Positions 45,946 to 57,246 of a stretch of 64,000 nt of DNA are shown in pieces. A program made the position numbers and the translations under genes. Location of the stretch: assembly GCF_030445035.2 (NCBI RefSeq), contig NC_080680.1, positions 92,013,157 to 92,077,156 of the forward strand, read 5' to 3'. The notes beneath the pieces are model-generated. The model made no database searches. It saw only the letters and a list, made by a program, of their open reading frames with translations, and was not told the DNA's origin. The number at the start of each line of letters is the position of its first letter. Within the stretch, counting starts at the first letter, position 1. Source of the stretch: Dasypus novemcinctus. Taxonomy: Eukaryota > Chordata > Mammalia > Cingulata > Dasypodidae.

Positions 45946-47060
45946 GAACTCTCTCAGAAAAGAGTAAAAAAATTGGATATAAAGAAGGAGAAAAATCTAT
46001 GAAAAATAGAGAACTTATCCAGGTAGTATACAATCTGACTAATAGGAAATTCCAGGAAGAGAATTTAAAAAGTAATGACATAAATTTCTGGAAGTGAAGG
46101 AAACGAATTTCCAAACTGAAAGGGCCCATCAAATCCCCAGCACAATGAATGAAGACCCACATCAAGTCATGTCCTCATGAAGTTTTACAACACAGGGGTG
46201 TGGTGGGAGGGAGACTAAATATTTACATAGGAGAGAGTGTAGTGGGTTGAACAGTGTCCCCCCAAAATTCATGTCAACCCCGAACTTCAGAATGTGACCT
46301 TATTTGGAAACAGGGTCTTTGCATATGCAATTAGTTAAGATGAGGTCATACTGGATTAGGGTAGACCCTGAATCCAATGACTGGTGTTCTTAGAAAAGAG
46401 GAGGATACACACAGAGACGCAGAGAAAAGAAAGCCATGTAAAGACACATGGGGAAGAAGGCCATGTGACAAAAGAGACAGAGACTGAAGTGATGCACCCA
46501 CAAGCCAAGGAATGCCAAGGATTGTCAGCAATTACCAGAAATTAGGAGAAAGGCATGGAACAGATTCTCCCTCAGAGCCTCCAGAAGGAACCAACTCTGC
46601 TGACGTCTTGATATCAGACTTCTAGCCTCAGCACTGTGAGAGAATAAATCCATTGTTTAAAGCCACAAAGTTTGTGGTAATTTGTTATGGCAGCCCTAGG
46701 AAACTAATACAAGGAGGAAAACAGTCACACATAGTGGATCAGGCACTTGAATAGCTTTGGATTTCTCACAAGATCAATAGCAATAATGGAAAGTTGAAGA
46801 CAGTAGAGCATAACCTTCAAAATTCTCAGGGAAAATGATTTCCCACCTAGAATTTCATACCCAGCCAAACTATCAATCACACGTGTGCACAGAACAAAGC
46901 CATTGAGGAAAGGGGGGAAAAAAAGCCATTTACAAACATGCCAAGTCTCAGAGGGTACACCTTTTCTGTACCCTTCTCAGGAGGTTTCTGAGGATGTGAT
47001 CTGCCAAAATGAAACAGAATATCAAGAAGGAGGAAGACATCTGATCCAAAAAGCAGAGGA
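45946..47060 (+). mobile_element. L1-type 3' UTR split by a MaLR LTR
   Basis: Left (45946-46237) and right (46712-47060) parts have the texture of an L1M/HAL1 3' UTR (AATTTCATACCCAGCCAAAC, CATTTACAAACATGCCAAG). A MLT1-like LTR sits between them. Confidence 0.5.
46238..46711 (+). mobile_element. MaLR MLT1-like solo LTR
   Basis: Starts TGTAGTGGGTTGAACAGTGT followed by CCCCCCAAAATTCATG, and later has AATGTGACCTTATTTGG and AGTTAAGATGAGGTCA. It ends AAACTAATACA. This is the classic mammalian MLT1-type order. Confidence 0.82.
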
Positions 47061-48197
47061 TCCAAGATAGGAAAGAAGGGAGAAGATTCCCAGGATAACG
47101 ACTGTGCAGTGGCCTCAAAAGCAGTCAGCCCAAACTGGAGCATGTGGACAGAGCTTCAGGAGAACGCCACCAAGTGCGGGATATCAACGCAAAGTTACTC
47201 AACGCAATAATGTGTTATTCATGGACATCAGAGGGCGTCTCCTGCAGGGCTTGATACAGACCAGTCCTAGCCTCCTCATTTTAATGTGGCCCAAACTTTA
47301 GCATCCAAGAACCCCATTCAAAAATTCTGTTACTAATATTAGTATTTCCTTAATTTTACTTACAGGGCTCTATTGAAGAAAGGAACTGGAAAACCTGCAT
47401 CCCTTGCCATAAACCTAAGGCAATTGTAAAAAGAATGCATTATTATAATTATGTCCTAGAAAGTTCCTCTGGGCACTACTTAGCTCCTCCCCCATCCAGC
47501 AGTGGTGCTGCCATTCCGATTGGTAGAAGTGGGGTCACCTTCCTGCCTTCCAGGCTAGGCCTCTCCTCAGGATCTCTGGGGTACTGGGCCCACTGATATG
47601 CTATTTCTCCAAGCCACAGACCTTCTGCACTGACAGCCACCATCCTTTTGGCTACTTCCAAACTCCTGCAGAGGCTTTGAAGATGCTTTTTGTCTCAAGC
47701 TGAGGCTTTTATGGGGTTGGGAGCCCATTCTCCAAGCAGAAGACATGGGATAAAGGCTGAGGGGGAGCTGTTTCTTCTATCTCCACTCTGGGAGGTTTTC
47801 TGGTGGTCCATGCAAGCTCGGTGCACACTGAGCATGACACCCGAGAGGCTATCATTACCAGGACTGTTCTCAGGGGCCCCTCAACAGATGAAGCAGATTA
47901 GCAAACTTGGGGGACCCAGAAGTGCACTGGCAGGGACCACTCCTCACAAAGAGCTATGGTGAAGGCTTTCCCTTAGGGGAGGCCTCTTTTCTCATTGTTT
48001 CTATCCCTTCCATGCCCCACCCCAGTATCTTCTGGCTCAATTCCTCTAGCTTTTCCTCAAATGAATTCATCAGTCTGGAAGGCATGTTTGTGGAGCACTC
48101 TGGAGCTAAGACTGGTCTGGAATGGGGTCCAGGCTGGAAGGAAAACAGAGCATTAGGGCAAGAGACTGGGCCCTCTTGGACTTGAAGAGAGACCAGA
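47061..48197. other. No gene seen
   Basis: Unique-looking DNA with only short chance frames. Confidence 0.5.
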
Positions 48198-48342
48198 GCG
48201 TGTGTGCATGTTGGGTGCAGGTGTGTGGGGGCAGGTGTGAGAACGTGTGTGTGAAAGTGTGAGTGTGTGTGTGTCCTGTGTGCATGCATATGAACATGAG
48301 GGTTCGTGTGCCTGCTCGTGTGTGTGTCTGTGTGTGTGTGTC
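48198..48342. repeat. (TG)n-rich microsatellite
   Basis: Interrupted TG/GTGTGTGC runs. On the minus strand it gives a spurious Thr/His-rich frame. Confidence 0.95.
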
Positions 48343-48539
48343 AAGAGCAAAGGAGCTCTTTAAATCCAACTAGGCCCATCCCAGATGGCTTTCCACCTCC
48401 AAATTTTTTGTCCAGAAGTACATTAACATCACTTCCTTCTTCCCCCCCAATCTCTATTGATCAGAACGATCCCAGTCTCTGGCCCTCCAATTGCAAAGCC
48501 TTTCTTACCCTGCTGCTAGCCAGCTCATGACCAACTTCC

Positions 48540-48910
48540 AGGTAGAGTAAAGGATTAAATGGAAGGCACAATAAGAAGTGAAACAATTAGAATTTCTGCC
48601 TCATTATCATGGTAATCTTATCAGTCGGATAATGAGGTATTAATGGAGATTTAATGTGCATCTCATAACAGAATCCCTTGGAGAAAACACACAGGGAAAT
48701 TGCTGTAAATCCACTTAATGATGGAGAAGTCCCAAAACACCATATTCCAAAGGATGAAAAATGCAGGATGCAAATGAGAAAGAATCAAGGTCAATAACAC
48801 CGCGGGGACGGGCCTAATGGCAGATTTGGAGATATATGTAATAAAAATTGCATGTTGCTTTTAAACCTCACCCTCTGTTGTTTTCAAATGTGCATTCCTA
48901 GTAATGAAAC
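48540..48910. promoter_or_regulatory. Candidate conserved non-coding element
   Basis: A/T-rich, repeat-free 370-bp block with dense homeodomain-type and POU-like cores: GGTAATCTTATCAG, GAGGTATTAATGGAG, GATTTAATGTGC, CACTTAATGATGG and ATGCAAATGAG (octamer-like). No open frame. Strong enhancer texture, but no comparison could be run. Confidence 0.45.
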
Positions 48911-49264
48911 ACAGAAGTGCAGCCAGAATGATTTGTATGTTTTAGAAACCATAGGGGGCTGGAAACATGTCTCGAAACCCATCAGGCCCCCCATGGGGAG
49001 CCCTTGGAAACAGGGTGTTTTACCAAGAGGCCTCCCAGGGAAGGGGGTGCAGAGGACGAGCCCCTTGATTGGCAGAGGGGGAAAGCAGCCCAAATGAGTT
49101 CAAGGTCATCTGGGAAACACCAGCGGGAGGGAGATGCACGCATTTACTTCCGCTCTGTCATTTAACATTCGTCAGGGGCCTGCTGTGCCGCTGACCACAG
49201 TCAACTCAGAAAGACCAAGGACACGCACAGACACGAGCAGATAGTAGAAGCTGATTCAAAGAGT
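48911..49264. other. No gene seen
   Basis: Moderately GC-rich unique DNA with short chance frames. No repeat family or exon recognised. Confidence 0.45.
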
Positions 49265-49405
49265 ACCTACTAGGTGCCAGGCCCTGCTGAAATGCCATAC
49301 ATGGATTATCTCATTTAATTTCATCAGCCACCGTGGCATATAGGAGTTATTAAGCTCCCTGTTTTTCAGATGAGAAACTGAGGCTCAGAGAAAATAAATA
49401 AATTG
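49265..49405 (-). repeat. MIR relic
   Basis: GTACCTACTAGGTGCCAGGC, then ATGAGAAACTGAGGCTCAGAG in minus MIR order. Confidence 0.65.
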
Positions 49406-50429
49406 CCTCCACTATTAGTTTGAACCATTGAAACTGCCAGTATTTGGCTGCTTGGGATTCTCATAAAAGGTAATTCCATATGGTTCAAGCTAATATTTTA
49501 CTTCCTATCTGAGGACCCTTTCAGCTATGTGAGCCTCTAACAAACGCAAGATAGGGAGGCAGAAGTCGTGTGCACCTGACCTCGCAGGGCACGAGGGACC
49601 AGAGCCCTGGGCTTTTGTCGTGGCCGCTGAACGCACATAGTCCCCACCGGCACTGGAGGCTCAGTCAGTGGGTGCTGAAGGAGTGGAAAGGAGACCCAAA
49701 ACAGTCGTTCTGTAAATTAAAAGTCCTTCATGGAGTGGAAAATGCTGAGCAAATGTTGGCTGTTTGCTTCGTATTATTTACTGATAATAAATAACCCTTG
49801 GGCCGCCCAGATATTTCCAAGGATTGAAGGTAAAGTTTAACTCTATATTTAGGTTTATTTTAGAGAACTTGGATAAGGAAAGTTTTATGGGGCTTGGAGA
49901 ATGGGGGGACCAACTACCCTGGTTTGCCCGGGACTGTCTTGGTTTGAGGCCTGAAAATCCCACATCCCGGGAAACCCCTCGGTCCGGGGGGAAACCGGGT
50001 CAGTTGGGCAATCTTTCTGAGAGGGGGTGGGACTCCCAGAGGAGACGCAGCGCTGGGCAAGCAAGCCTCTGTGCCAGCCTGCGGGCAGGGCTGGGGCAGC
50101 GACGCAGCTTTTTCCTGTCACAGCTGTCTGGGGCCTGGGGCTCTGTCTTCGTGAAAGCCCACGTCTACATGAGGGGAGAGGAAGAGGGCAAGGACGTTAG
50201 CGTCACCAGACAGCTCCCGACTGGGTCCCAGAAAAGCCACTGAGCATCCATCACCGCCCTGGTTCCTCCACAGATGAGGAAACTGAGACGTGGGCAGCTG
50301 AAGGCCTTTGCCCGCCGTCATGGGCAGCGGGTAGGCAGCAAGGGGCTGAGCAACGGTGACAAGACCGTGCTCGAGGACAGTCACATCCGCCAGAGAGGTC
50401 AGTCTGAACCAGGGAAAAGGCTGAATTTA
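49406..50429. other. Mostly unique DNA with a MIR-like segment
   Basis: Around 50265-50350 a diverged MIR 3' signature (ATGAGGAAACTGAGACGTGG) appears. No exon recognised in the rest. Confidence 0.4.
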
Positions 50430-50690
50430 GGCAACATTTCTGAGTCTTGCAGCTGGGTTCTGTTTAATCACAGCCTGCAAATTGAATGCAACTAAGACAG
50501 TGTTGCCTCTTTGAATTTCCCCCAGGCCCTGTTTAATGAATAAATAGACATGATTTGTAATTAGCTTATCCATTGTGCGAATGCTTCTAAAGCACCTGAA
50601 GTGAGTTAAACATGCCCCCTACAAGCTTGTCGACAATATTAATTCGCTCGGCAGACCTTTCTTCCTGGTCCATGGTGCATGTGACCAAAT
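50430..50690. promoter_or_regulatory. Candidate conserved non-coding element
   Basis: Repeat-free block with GTTTAATGAATAAATAG, GTAATTAGCTTATCC and AATATTAATTCGCTCG cores, a CpG-bearing stretch (TTGTCGAC), and no coding potential. Texture-based candidate. Confidence 0.4.
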
Positions 50691-51039
50691 GATCACATAT
50701 TGCACTGCAGTGGACATATTGAGAAAAATTGGGATTTTTCAGTCAGAAAAGATGAAGACACAGTGTCCTCATCAGTCCTGCCTCCCGGTGTGGGATTTGG
50801 ATGCTGCAAGTTCAGTGTGTTTTCCTCAGCAAACGCTAGATGACCCACAGAACACCCTCCCATCTTCCCCTCACAACAGCCCTTAAAAACCCCGCAGCCA
50901 CGGCAGGCAAGGCTCCGAGTCATTTACACCATTCCACCGAGAGGTCCAGGGCTGAGGGCAGGGATCTTCGCCCACCTGGGCCCCCTTTCTTTTGTGCAAG
51001 CTGTCACCTGTTGGCAGGGGCTGCCTGATCCCCACAGCC

Positions 51040-51200
51040 GCTGTTTGAATTCACTTATTCCTGCCAAGCTAACGGGCATCCTGTATCATTTATCCTGTAA
51101 TGGGGGCTGCTTATCGTGACTTTTGCCTAGTTTTTGTGCTAACCCTGTGGCTGCTGCCAAAATTCCGAATAGTAACATTTCCTGCTCCGGGTTGGTGGGA
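51040..51200. promoter_or_regulatory. Possible conserved non-coding block
   Basis: GAATTCACTTATTCCTGCC, TCATTTATCCTGTAATGGGG and TTATCGTGAC form a repeat-free patch. Weaker candidate than its neighbours. Confidence 0.25.
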
Positions 51201-51904
51201 GGGCCCCTCGGCACAGGCAGCCCCCTTGATTGCCTCCGCATTTCCCGGTAAAGGGGTTTCCATCCATCTTCATCATGGGCTCAATCTGTGTGCAGAGAGG
51301 AGGCCGCCCCCCAGTGGGGCCTCGCTACCCCGTCACCTGGAGGCTTTCTCTCATCTGTTCCTCTGCATTCGCGGCCACATTTATACTCTCCCTGCCCTGC
51401 TGCTTTCTCCAAGGTCTGCAAGGGATCCCCAGAAACCAGGCTTCCTCTCCCAGGGCCCTGCATGGGAGTCCAGGTGGCAGCCTGTGACAACAAAGGAGGC
51501 GAAGGTCACCCCTTCTCCTGAGCAACGTGATCAGAGGGAGGTGGAGACTGTTGGTCTGTCCTCACTGTGGCCTTGGCATTAGCAGGTGGACTGGGGCTGT
51601 GTGTGAGGAAGTGGGGTTGCCTCTGCTCCGAAGATTCAAACTCAACCTGATCTGCTGCTGCTGGACCCAGGGAGGCCACCGGAGTCCTGCCCGGCCCTCC
51701 ACGGGCTCACCTGCACGGGGGGAAATGCACACCAGGCTTGGAATAATAAGGAACCATCGTGGGCACCATCCTCTACAATTCACAGAGCTGCTTCTGCTCC
51801 CCAGCTTACGTGACACCCTGCAAACACCCCTCCAATCCTGTGAGGCCAGTATTTTGCATAGGAGCAAACTGGATCCATTAGCCACTAAAAACAAGGGCTT
51901 GGGA

Positions 51905-52390
51905 ATCTGCTAGACCTAGATTCAGATCCTAGTTCTGCTCTTTATTTGTTGTGTGGTTTTGGATCAGCCACTTTACCTCTCTGAGCCTCAGTTCCTCATC
52001 TGTAAAATGGGACCCATGATGATAAGCCACCTGCAGGTAAGGATTCTGTGAGGTAATGTGTGTAAAGCTGATAGACCAGGGTCTGGCACGTGAAAATGCC
52101 CAAGGAACACAACATGTTATTGTGCCTTACCGTATATGCACCCTCTGGCAGGCCCTCCCTGGAGAATGTTGCACCGGGGCTCCCACAGTTCTCAGGACTG
52201 TGTCCTGTGAAGTCTTTTGGCATCGGAGCCAGCGTCCTGACTTGATTACTCACGGGTTATGTGAGTTGGGCTGTAGTCTCATCTTTAAAATGGGAATGAT
52301 ATTCTCATTGGGTTGCTGTAGAAAAGCTTCACATATTAGGAATAATTATTATTTACCACAACCTAGGGTAGGCAAGGAGGAACCTGGTAT
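51905..52390 (+). repeat. Two MIR-like relics in tandem
   Basis: 51910-52110 has CTGAGCCTCAGTTCCTCATC, then TGTAAAATGGGACCC, in MIR order. 52240-52350 has the weaker CATCTTTAAAATGGGAATG. Confidence 0.7.
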
Positions 52391-55035
52391 ACCCGTGTGT
52401 ATAAAGTGGGGGACATGGATGAGTTCTGGGGTCGGTTTAGGGCTGTCCTAGTAAGGGTGCGATTAAGAGAGAGCCGTGGGAGCGGGGGGCTGTTTCTAAG
52501 TGCAGAACCTCCCTGCGTTCCGGGGTTCCAGGGACGGGCGGGGGCCTCGTTACTGAAGGGCTGCCTTCACGCGGCACTCTTCAGCCAGTGGTCTATACCT
52601 GTCCTTGGCCACAAGATGTCACCCAAGGAACAGCAAAGCAAGGACCTGGGCGGTACCGTGCCAGACCAGGAATCAACTCCGGTGGCAGTAAAGATTTCAC
52701 AGATTCTAGCCCCCAGTCCCTCTCACACCACGCCCCACCTCTGGATGCCTTCAGGGGAAGAACATGCCAAGGGCGGTGTGCTGCAGTGGGTTCAGATCTC
52801 AGGGTCTCTAGCAGTCACCCTTTCTTTCAGAATATGGCACTCCTACCCCCAAAGGATGCAAGTTTGTCGATCCCACCTAATTAATAAATACATAGGAATC
52901 ATAATGCCTCTCTCACCGAGTACTGTTACTCAGTGCTGGGCAAGGAAGATGCAAACACACACACTTGGCTGTGGTCAGGGCAGAGCCCAGCCTGGCCTCC
53001 ACCACCCCTGCCCCGGAACCGGAAGCAGTGAGGGTGGGAGGGTAAGCACAGAGGGAGGACAGGGGTGGCGTACCCCTTTCTACCCCTGGGGTGGTCCCCC
53101 ATGGCCCAGCAGGCTTCATACCAATGTCTTTGTGTGGCAGCCACCTGGCACCTGGAGTTAAATAGCCAGGAAGGGGAGAAGGGGGCGTTAACCTGGCTCT
53201 CTGTGGAAGGGGTGGTGGACATCTCGGGCAGGATCCCTGGCAGGCCTCCCTCTGGAAAGAACCACCTCGGACCTCAGAGTACTGCCGGTGCCCGACAGTC
53301 CCCCATACCCAGGCAGGTCCCACATACCCAGACAGGGGTCCCGGGCATGTAGCCTGATCTCTCAAGCGGACTTGGCGCGGCTGCGCTGTGTCGGCACTTC
53401 AGGTGGGTGCAGTGGTGGGCTCTCTATCCATTCCGCCACTAGCTCGGGGCCCATAAAGGGGTGACTTGGATGGTGCAGCCACGTGGCCACTCCCACCCCA
53501 GATTGTAGGGTCCCTTGCAGGGCAGTGGCCCAGCTGCTGCAGACTGCAAGGACCCTGCATGCCAGGGCAGGTGTATGGGCTGATAGGGCACCGCCTGGGG
53601 AGAGGGGAGCAGAGACGAGACTGAGATCCAGGGGGCAGCCATGGGGCTGTGAGAAGGGTGGCACAGGCCCAGGGTGCGGCCAGTGCATTCCCCACTTCTT
53701 CACTTTGCTGTGGTGAGCAGCGGGCCTGGGCTGCTGAAAAGACGCCGCCACCTCACCGTGGTCTACTGGCAAAGGTCAAGGGCTTGGTGCATAGTTCCTT
53801 CCCAGAGCACCTGAAGAGCTACCAGAATCCAGAGCGTGTGAGGGTAGAGAAGGAAGAGCCCCTCCCTGGGCAGCAGAGCAATCTGGGAGAAAAAGACTGG
53901 GGAATCCGTGAAGGGCACTGAGGACCGTCTGCCTGTGATTCACCAATCTGCAAACATTAGCGGACACCTGCCATTTGGGGATACAGTCTCCAAGGACAGC
54001 ACAAGCTCCAAGGAGATAGCTGCTGTGTGGAGGGTTGTGTAGGAGGAAGCTGCCTCACTGGGAAGAGAAGGAAGGATGGGACATCTGTGGAGTCTTCCTC
54101 CAGGGACTTCTGAGGAGGGAGGGGGTGATTAGAGGGGAGGAATCTCAATCAGAGGGTTGAGGAATCAAGGTGAGAGTTCTGAGAAGGGGAAGAAGGACCA
54201 GGGGCAAAAGACTGAGTAGGCAGGTTGGGACCAAAATATAAAAGATTTTAGGGAGAAGAGGAATCTGGGTAAACTTGGGAATTCAGGGCACCTAGAAGAA
54301 AGGGCAAGAGGGAGGAATGGAAACCTGTAAGGAGACAATTGTATAATGAATGTTGAGAAAATGGCTATAGCAGCAGAGGCAGATTCAAGGGACTCTAGGT
54401 GATTCTTTGGGAGACTGGGTGATCCAGGGACTCAGGGCAGTGAAGGAAGGAGAAAGGTTGAAAAACTACGAGGTGGGATAGGGTGGGGTACCTAAGAGGT
54501 GAAGTATCCAAAATCCAGAAGGAAATAAAATAAAGCTTCAGAAATTGTTTCACTGCAGTTATTCGTGACCATAGCAAAAAAGAACATAGGCTCAAAACCA
54601 GGGTGACAGGTTTAGGTCTTCTAGTTAAAAAATGGTTTCTTTAGATGATTTCTATGCTTGGTAAGGTTGTTTACATAATAATGGAAAATCCTTTACCTCC
54701 TGGAAAATCTAGAGGCACGACCAGCACTGGCTCTTTTTGAGTGAAAGCTTGGCTACCTGATATTGGAGTGGAGTGCCTTCCCAGGACTTCCTGCCTTGTC
54801 TTGTCATCCATAATGTATCAGTCCCAACTCAAATTCACTAAACCATCTTAGAAACACGCTTAGTGCCTAATTTTATATTTGCTGGATTGAGACTCAAGTT
54901 CCTCCGTGTCAGTTCTGTGACTGGCCTCTTTTATCAGGGGCTCAGGGGTTCCAGGGCTCCAAAAAACCACAGTACTCATGTCAGCCTTCTAAGGCCATTG
55001 CACCTTATTAACTATATCCCTGCTTGCACAGGAAA
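52391..55035. other. No gene or repeat recognised
   Basis: The frame at 52397-53161 (254 codons) was examined. Its composition is unremarkable, but it matches no family I know and has no splice context. Other frames here are shorter. The segment 53900-54540 has LTR-like purine-rich texture without motifs. Confidence 0.5.
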
Positions 55036-55057
55036 AAATATATATATATATATATAA
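55036..55057. repeat. (TA)n microsatellite
   Basis: A short run of TA dinucleotides. Confidence 0.95.
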
Positions 55058-55638
55058 ACAATGCTAGAGGCTGGAAGGGATCATTGAGGTAACAGAGCAC
55101 AAATCAGTAAAAGCCCCTGAAAAAAGTCAATTGCCCTGGGTCTAGTTAGTGGCAAAATCATCTTCTGTTCCTGGACCTAGCACTACAACCACACACCTCT
55201 CGCAATCTGTGGCTTTTCAGTGAGTAGTAAGAGCGGTCCAGGGAGGAGATGCGGTGGACACCGACGACACTGTGCTAGATTAAGACAACCATTAGCACCT
55301 TCCCTCCTGCCATCTGTCACTTTCCTATGCACTCACTTTCCTCCACCTTTCTCTCCACAGGACTGGCTCTCTCCCAGTTTACTATCTCTAAGCAGTAGCA
55401 GATGCACCTCACAGCCACGATAGAAGGAAAACAGTTGTCAGTGACCAAAACGTGACCTGGGTGAGAGGGAGGTAAATCCACAGTTGGAGTTCACACATTG
55501 ACTGTGAGGACCTGAGGGGAAGTGTGCTGCTAAAAAAGCAAGGGCAGGCCAGGCTGCACTTGGAGAGCAAGTGGGAGACCAGGGGCTGCTGAAAACAATG
55601 CTGTTATTTTACATGGCACATGGATTATGAATGGATAG

Positions 55639-56117
55639 TGTTGGGAATTGAATCATATACCCCAAAGGGCATGTTCAAATCTTAATCTGAGGTCCTGTAG
55701 CTTCCTGTCCAATGAACCTATTTGTAAACAGAATCTCTGAAGATATTAGTTAAGGTGTGGACTCATTTGCGAATTGGCTCTTCAAAGGTCTTTTTTAGAT
55801 AAGGTCAAAATCAATCAGGGTCTTAAATCGCATGATTAGAGGCCTTATAAAGAGAGGGAATTCATATGCACTTAGAGAAAGCTACAGGAAGAAGCCATAA
55901 ATCAGCAAACTAGAAGCGCAGATTCAAGGAATGCGAGATTTCCACGTGATGGGAGGTAGAGATGCAAGCCAAGGAGCCCCCAGGATTGTGGCAAGTCAGC
56001 ACCAGAACACTACAGACTGGGAGAAAGCCTTGGTTTGGGACTATTAGTTTCCCAAATCATGAGCTAATCAATTCCAGTGTGTTGTATTTGTCACAGCAGC
56101 CCTTGCAAACTAAGACA
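55639..56117 (+). mobile_element. MaLR/MLT1-like solo LTR, family C copy 2
   Basis: TGTTGGGAATTGAATCATAT to AACTAAGACA. It matches the copy at 9361-9852 (GTTAAGGTGTGGACTCATTTG; AGCCAAGGAGCCCCCAGGAT). 5-bp flanks GATAG and GATAC are nearly identical. Confidence 0.75.
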
Positions 56118-56283
56118 GATACAAAACAACAGAAAAGAAACAGTAACTTTAAAAGCTTAAACAATGAGGAAGAAAGATTAGACAAAAAAGATATTTTTTC
56201 ATACATGGCAATCCTTTGGAGACATTTAGCAATGTGAGGTTTAGGAAAGAAATAACTTTTACCCATCAAGACAGATTATGACA

Positions 56284-56482
56284 GGGGAACAAATGTGGTT
56301 CAAGTGTTTGAGCGCCTGCTTCCCACATGGGAGATTCCAGGTTGTCCCCGATGCTTCCTCCAAGCAAATGAGAAAACCAACTCAGGGAGCCAATGTGGCC
56401 CCGTGGTTGAGTGCCTGCTTCCCACACACAAGGTCCCAGTTTCAATCCCTGACCCTTATACCTCAAAAAAAAAAAAAAAAAA
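56284..56482 (+). mobile_element. Dimeric tRNA-like SINE of a second type, copy 2
   Basis: First unit GGGGAACAAATGTGGTTCAA, linker AAACCAACTCAGGGAGCC, second unit AATGTGGCCCCGTGGTTGAG with B-box TTTCAATCC and poly(A). Target duplications AGATTATGACA and AGATTGTGATA lie at 56273-56283 and 56483-56493. Confidence 0.88.
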
Positions 56483-56493
56483 AGATTGTGATA

Positions 56494-57240
56494 AAGGAAA
56501 TACTTGGATTTAAGCACACAAAAAGCTATCCTTAAAGGATAAACTGGACTGGCTATCTGGCAAGAACTCTCGTCCTTTAAAAGAGCCTTCCCCATTCATA
56601 CTTATTATGCTTGAAAGATGTGGAACCAAACGTTTAAGAATTGAACACCTTCTGCAGTGAACTGCAAATTTTACAAACAAAAGTAGGGCTTGCGAGGAAT
56701 GCTGCTTACTGGGCTCTATCTAAATCAAAAGGGGTGGGATCATAAGGCAGCAGTTTTCTGAACATCCCCAGGTGTACCATGCAGGTGGCCCACAGGTTCA
56801 TACTTTGTAAAACAGTGGCTCCATTGGTGCTTCTCACAATTCCCTGAAAATAAGTCACCTGGAGGACCTACATCATAATTTACAAAAGAAAATGCCAGGT
56901 GATTCTCAGCAATGAAGTTTGGGAAAAAAACGTTTATAGAATTCCGAGTCACTTAAAATTTGACCAATTCCTGGGCCTCTCTCCCAGATTATGATTTATT
57001 TACTCATGAGCAGGGTCCATGTGCAATCAAGGTAGACAAATCTCTTGACTGGATTAACCAAGAAATTATTGATAACAGCAGCAGCAGGTAGAGCTAGCTA
57101 AACCTTGTCATTAGGTAATTAGCATCCCTTGGGGGACAAGCTAGAGGGCCGCTTACTTGAAGAGAGGGTTGGGCAGGTACAAATGCTAACAGAAGTTGAG
57201 GAGAAATACATAGGTTCCAAGTTGGCAAGAAATGTTAAAT
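56494..57240. other. No gene seen
   Basis: Intergenic or distal 3' UTR DNA. No repeat or frame recognised. Confidence 0.5.
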
Positions 57241-57246
57241 TTTATT
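57241..57246 (-). terminator. Candidate distal poly(A) signal of GAPVD1
   Basis: AATAAA on the minus strand, about 4.3 kb after the stop codon. Another AATAAA lies 246 bp further on (56995-57000). These are the last signals before repeat-rich intergenic DNA, so they are the best candidates for the distal end. Confidence 0.4.

Noticed and set aside
48106..48369. Thr/His-rich frame
   Set aside because: Translation of the TG repeat.
52397..53161. 254-codon plus-strand frame
   Set aside because: Crosses no recognisable domain, overlaps frames on the other strand and has no exon features.
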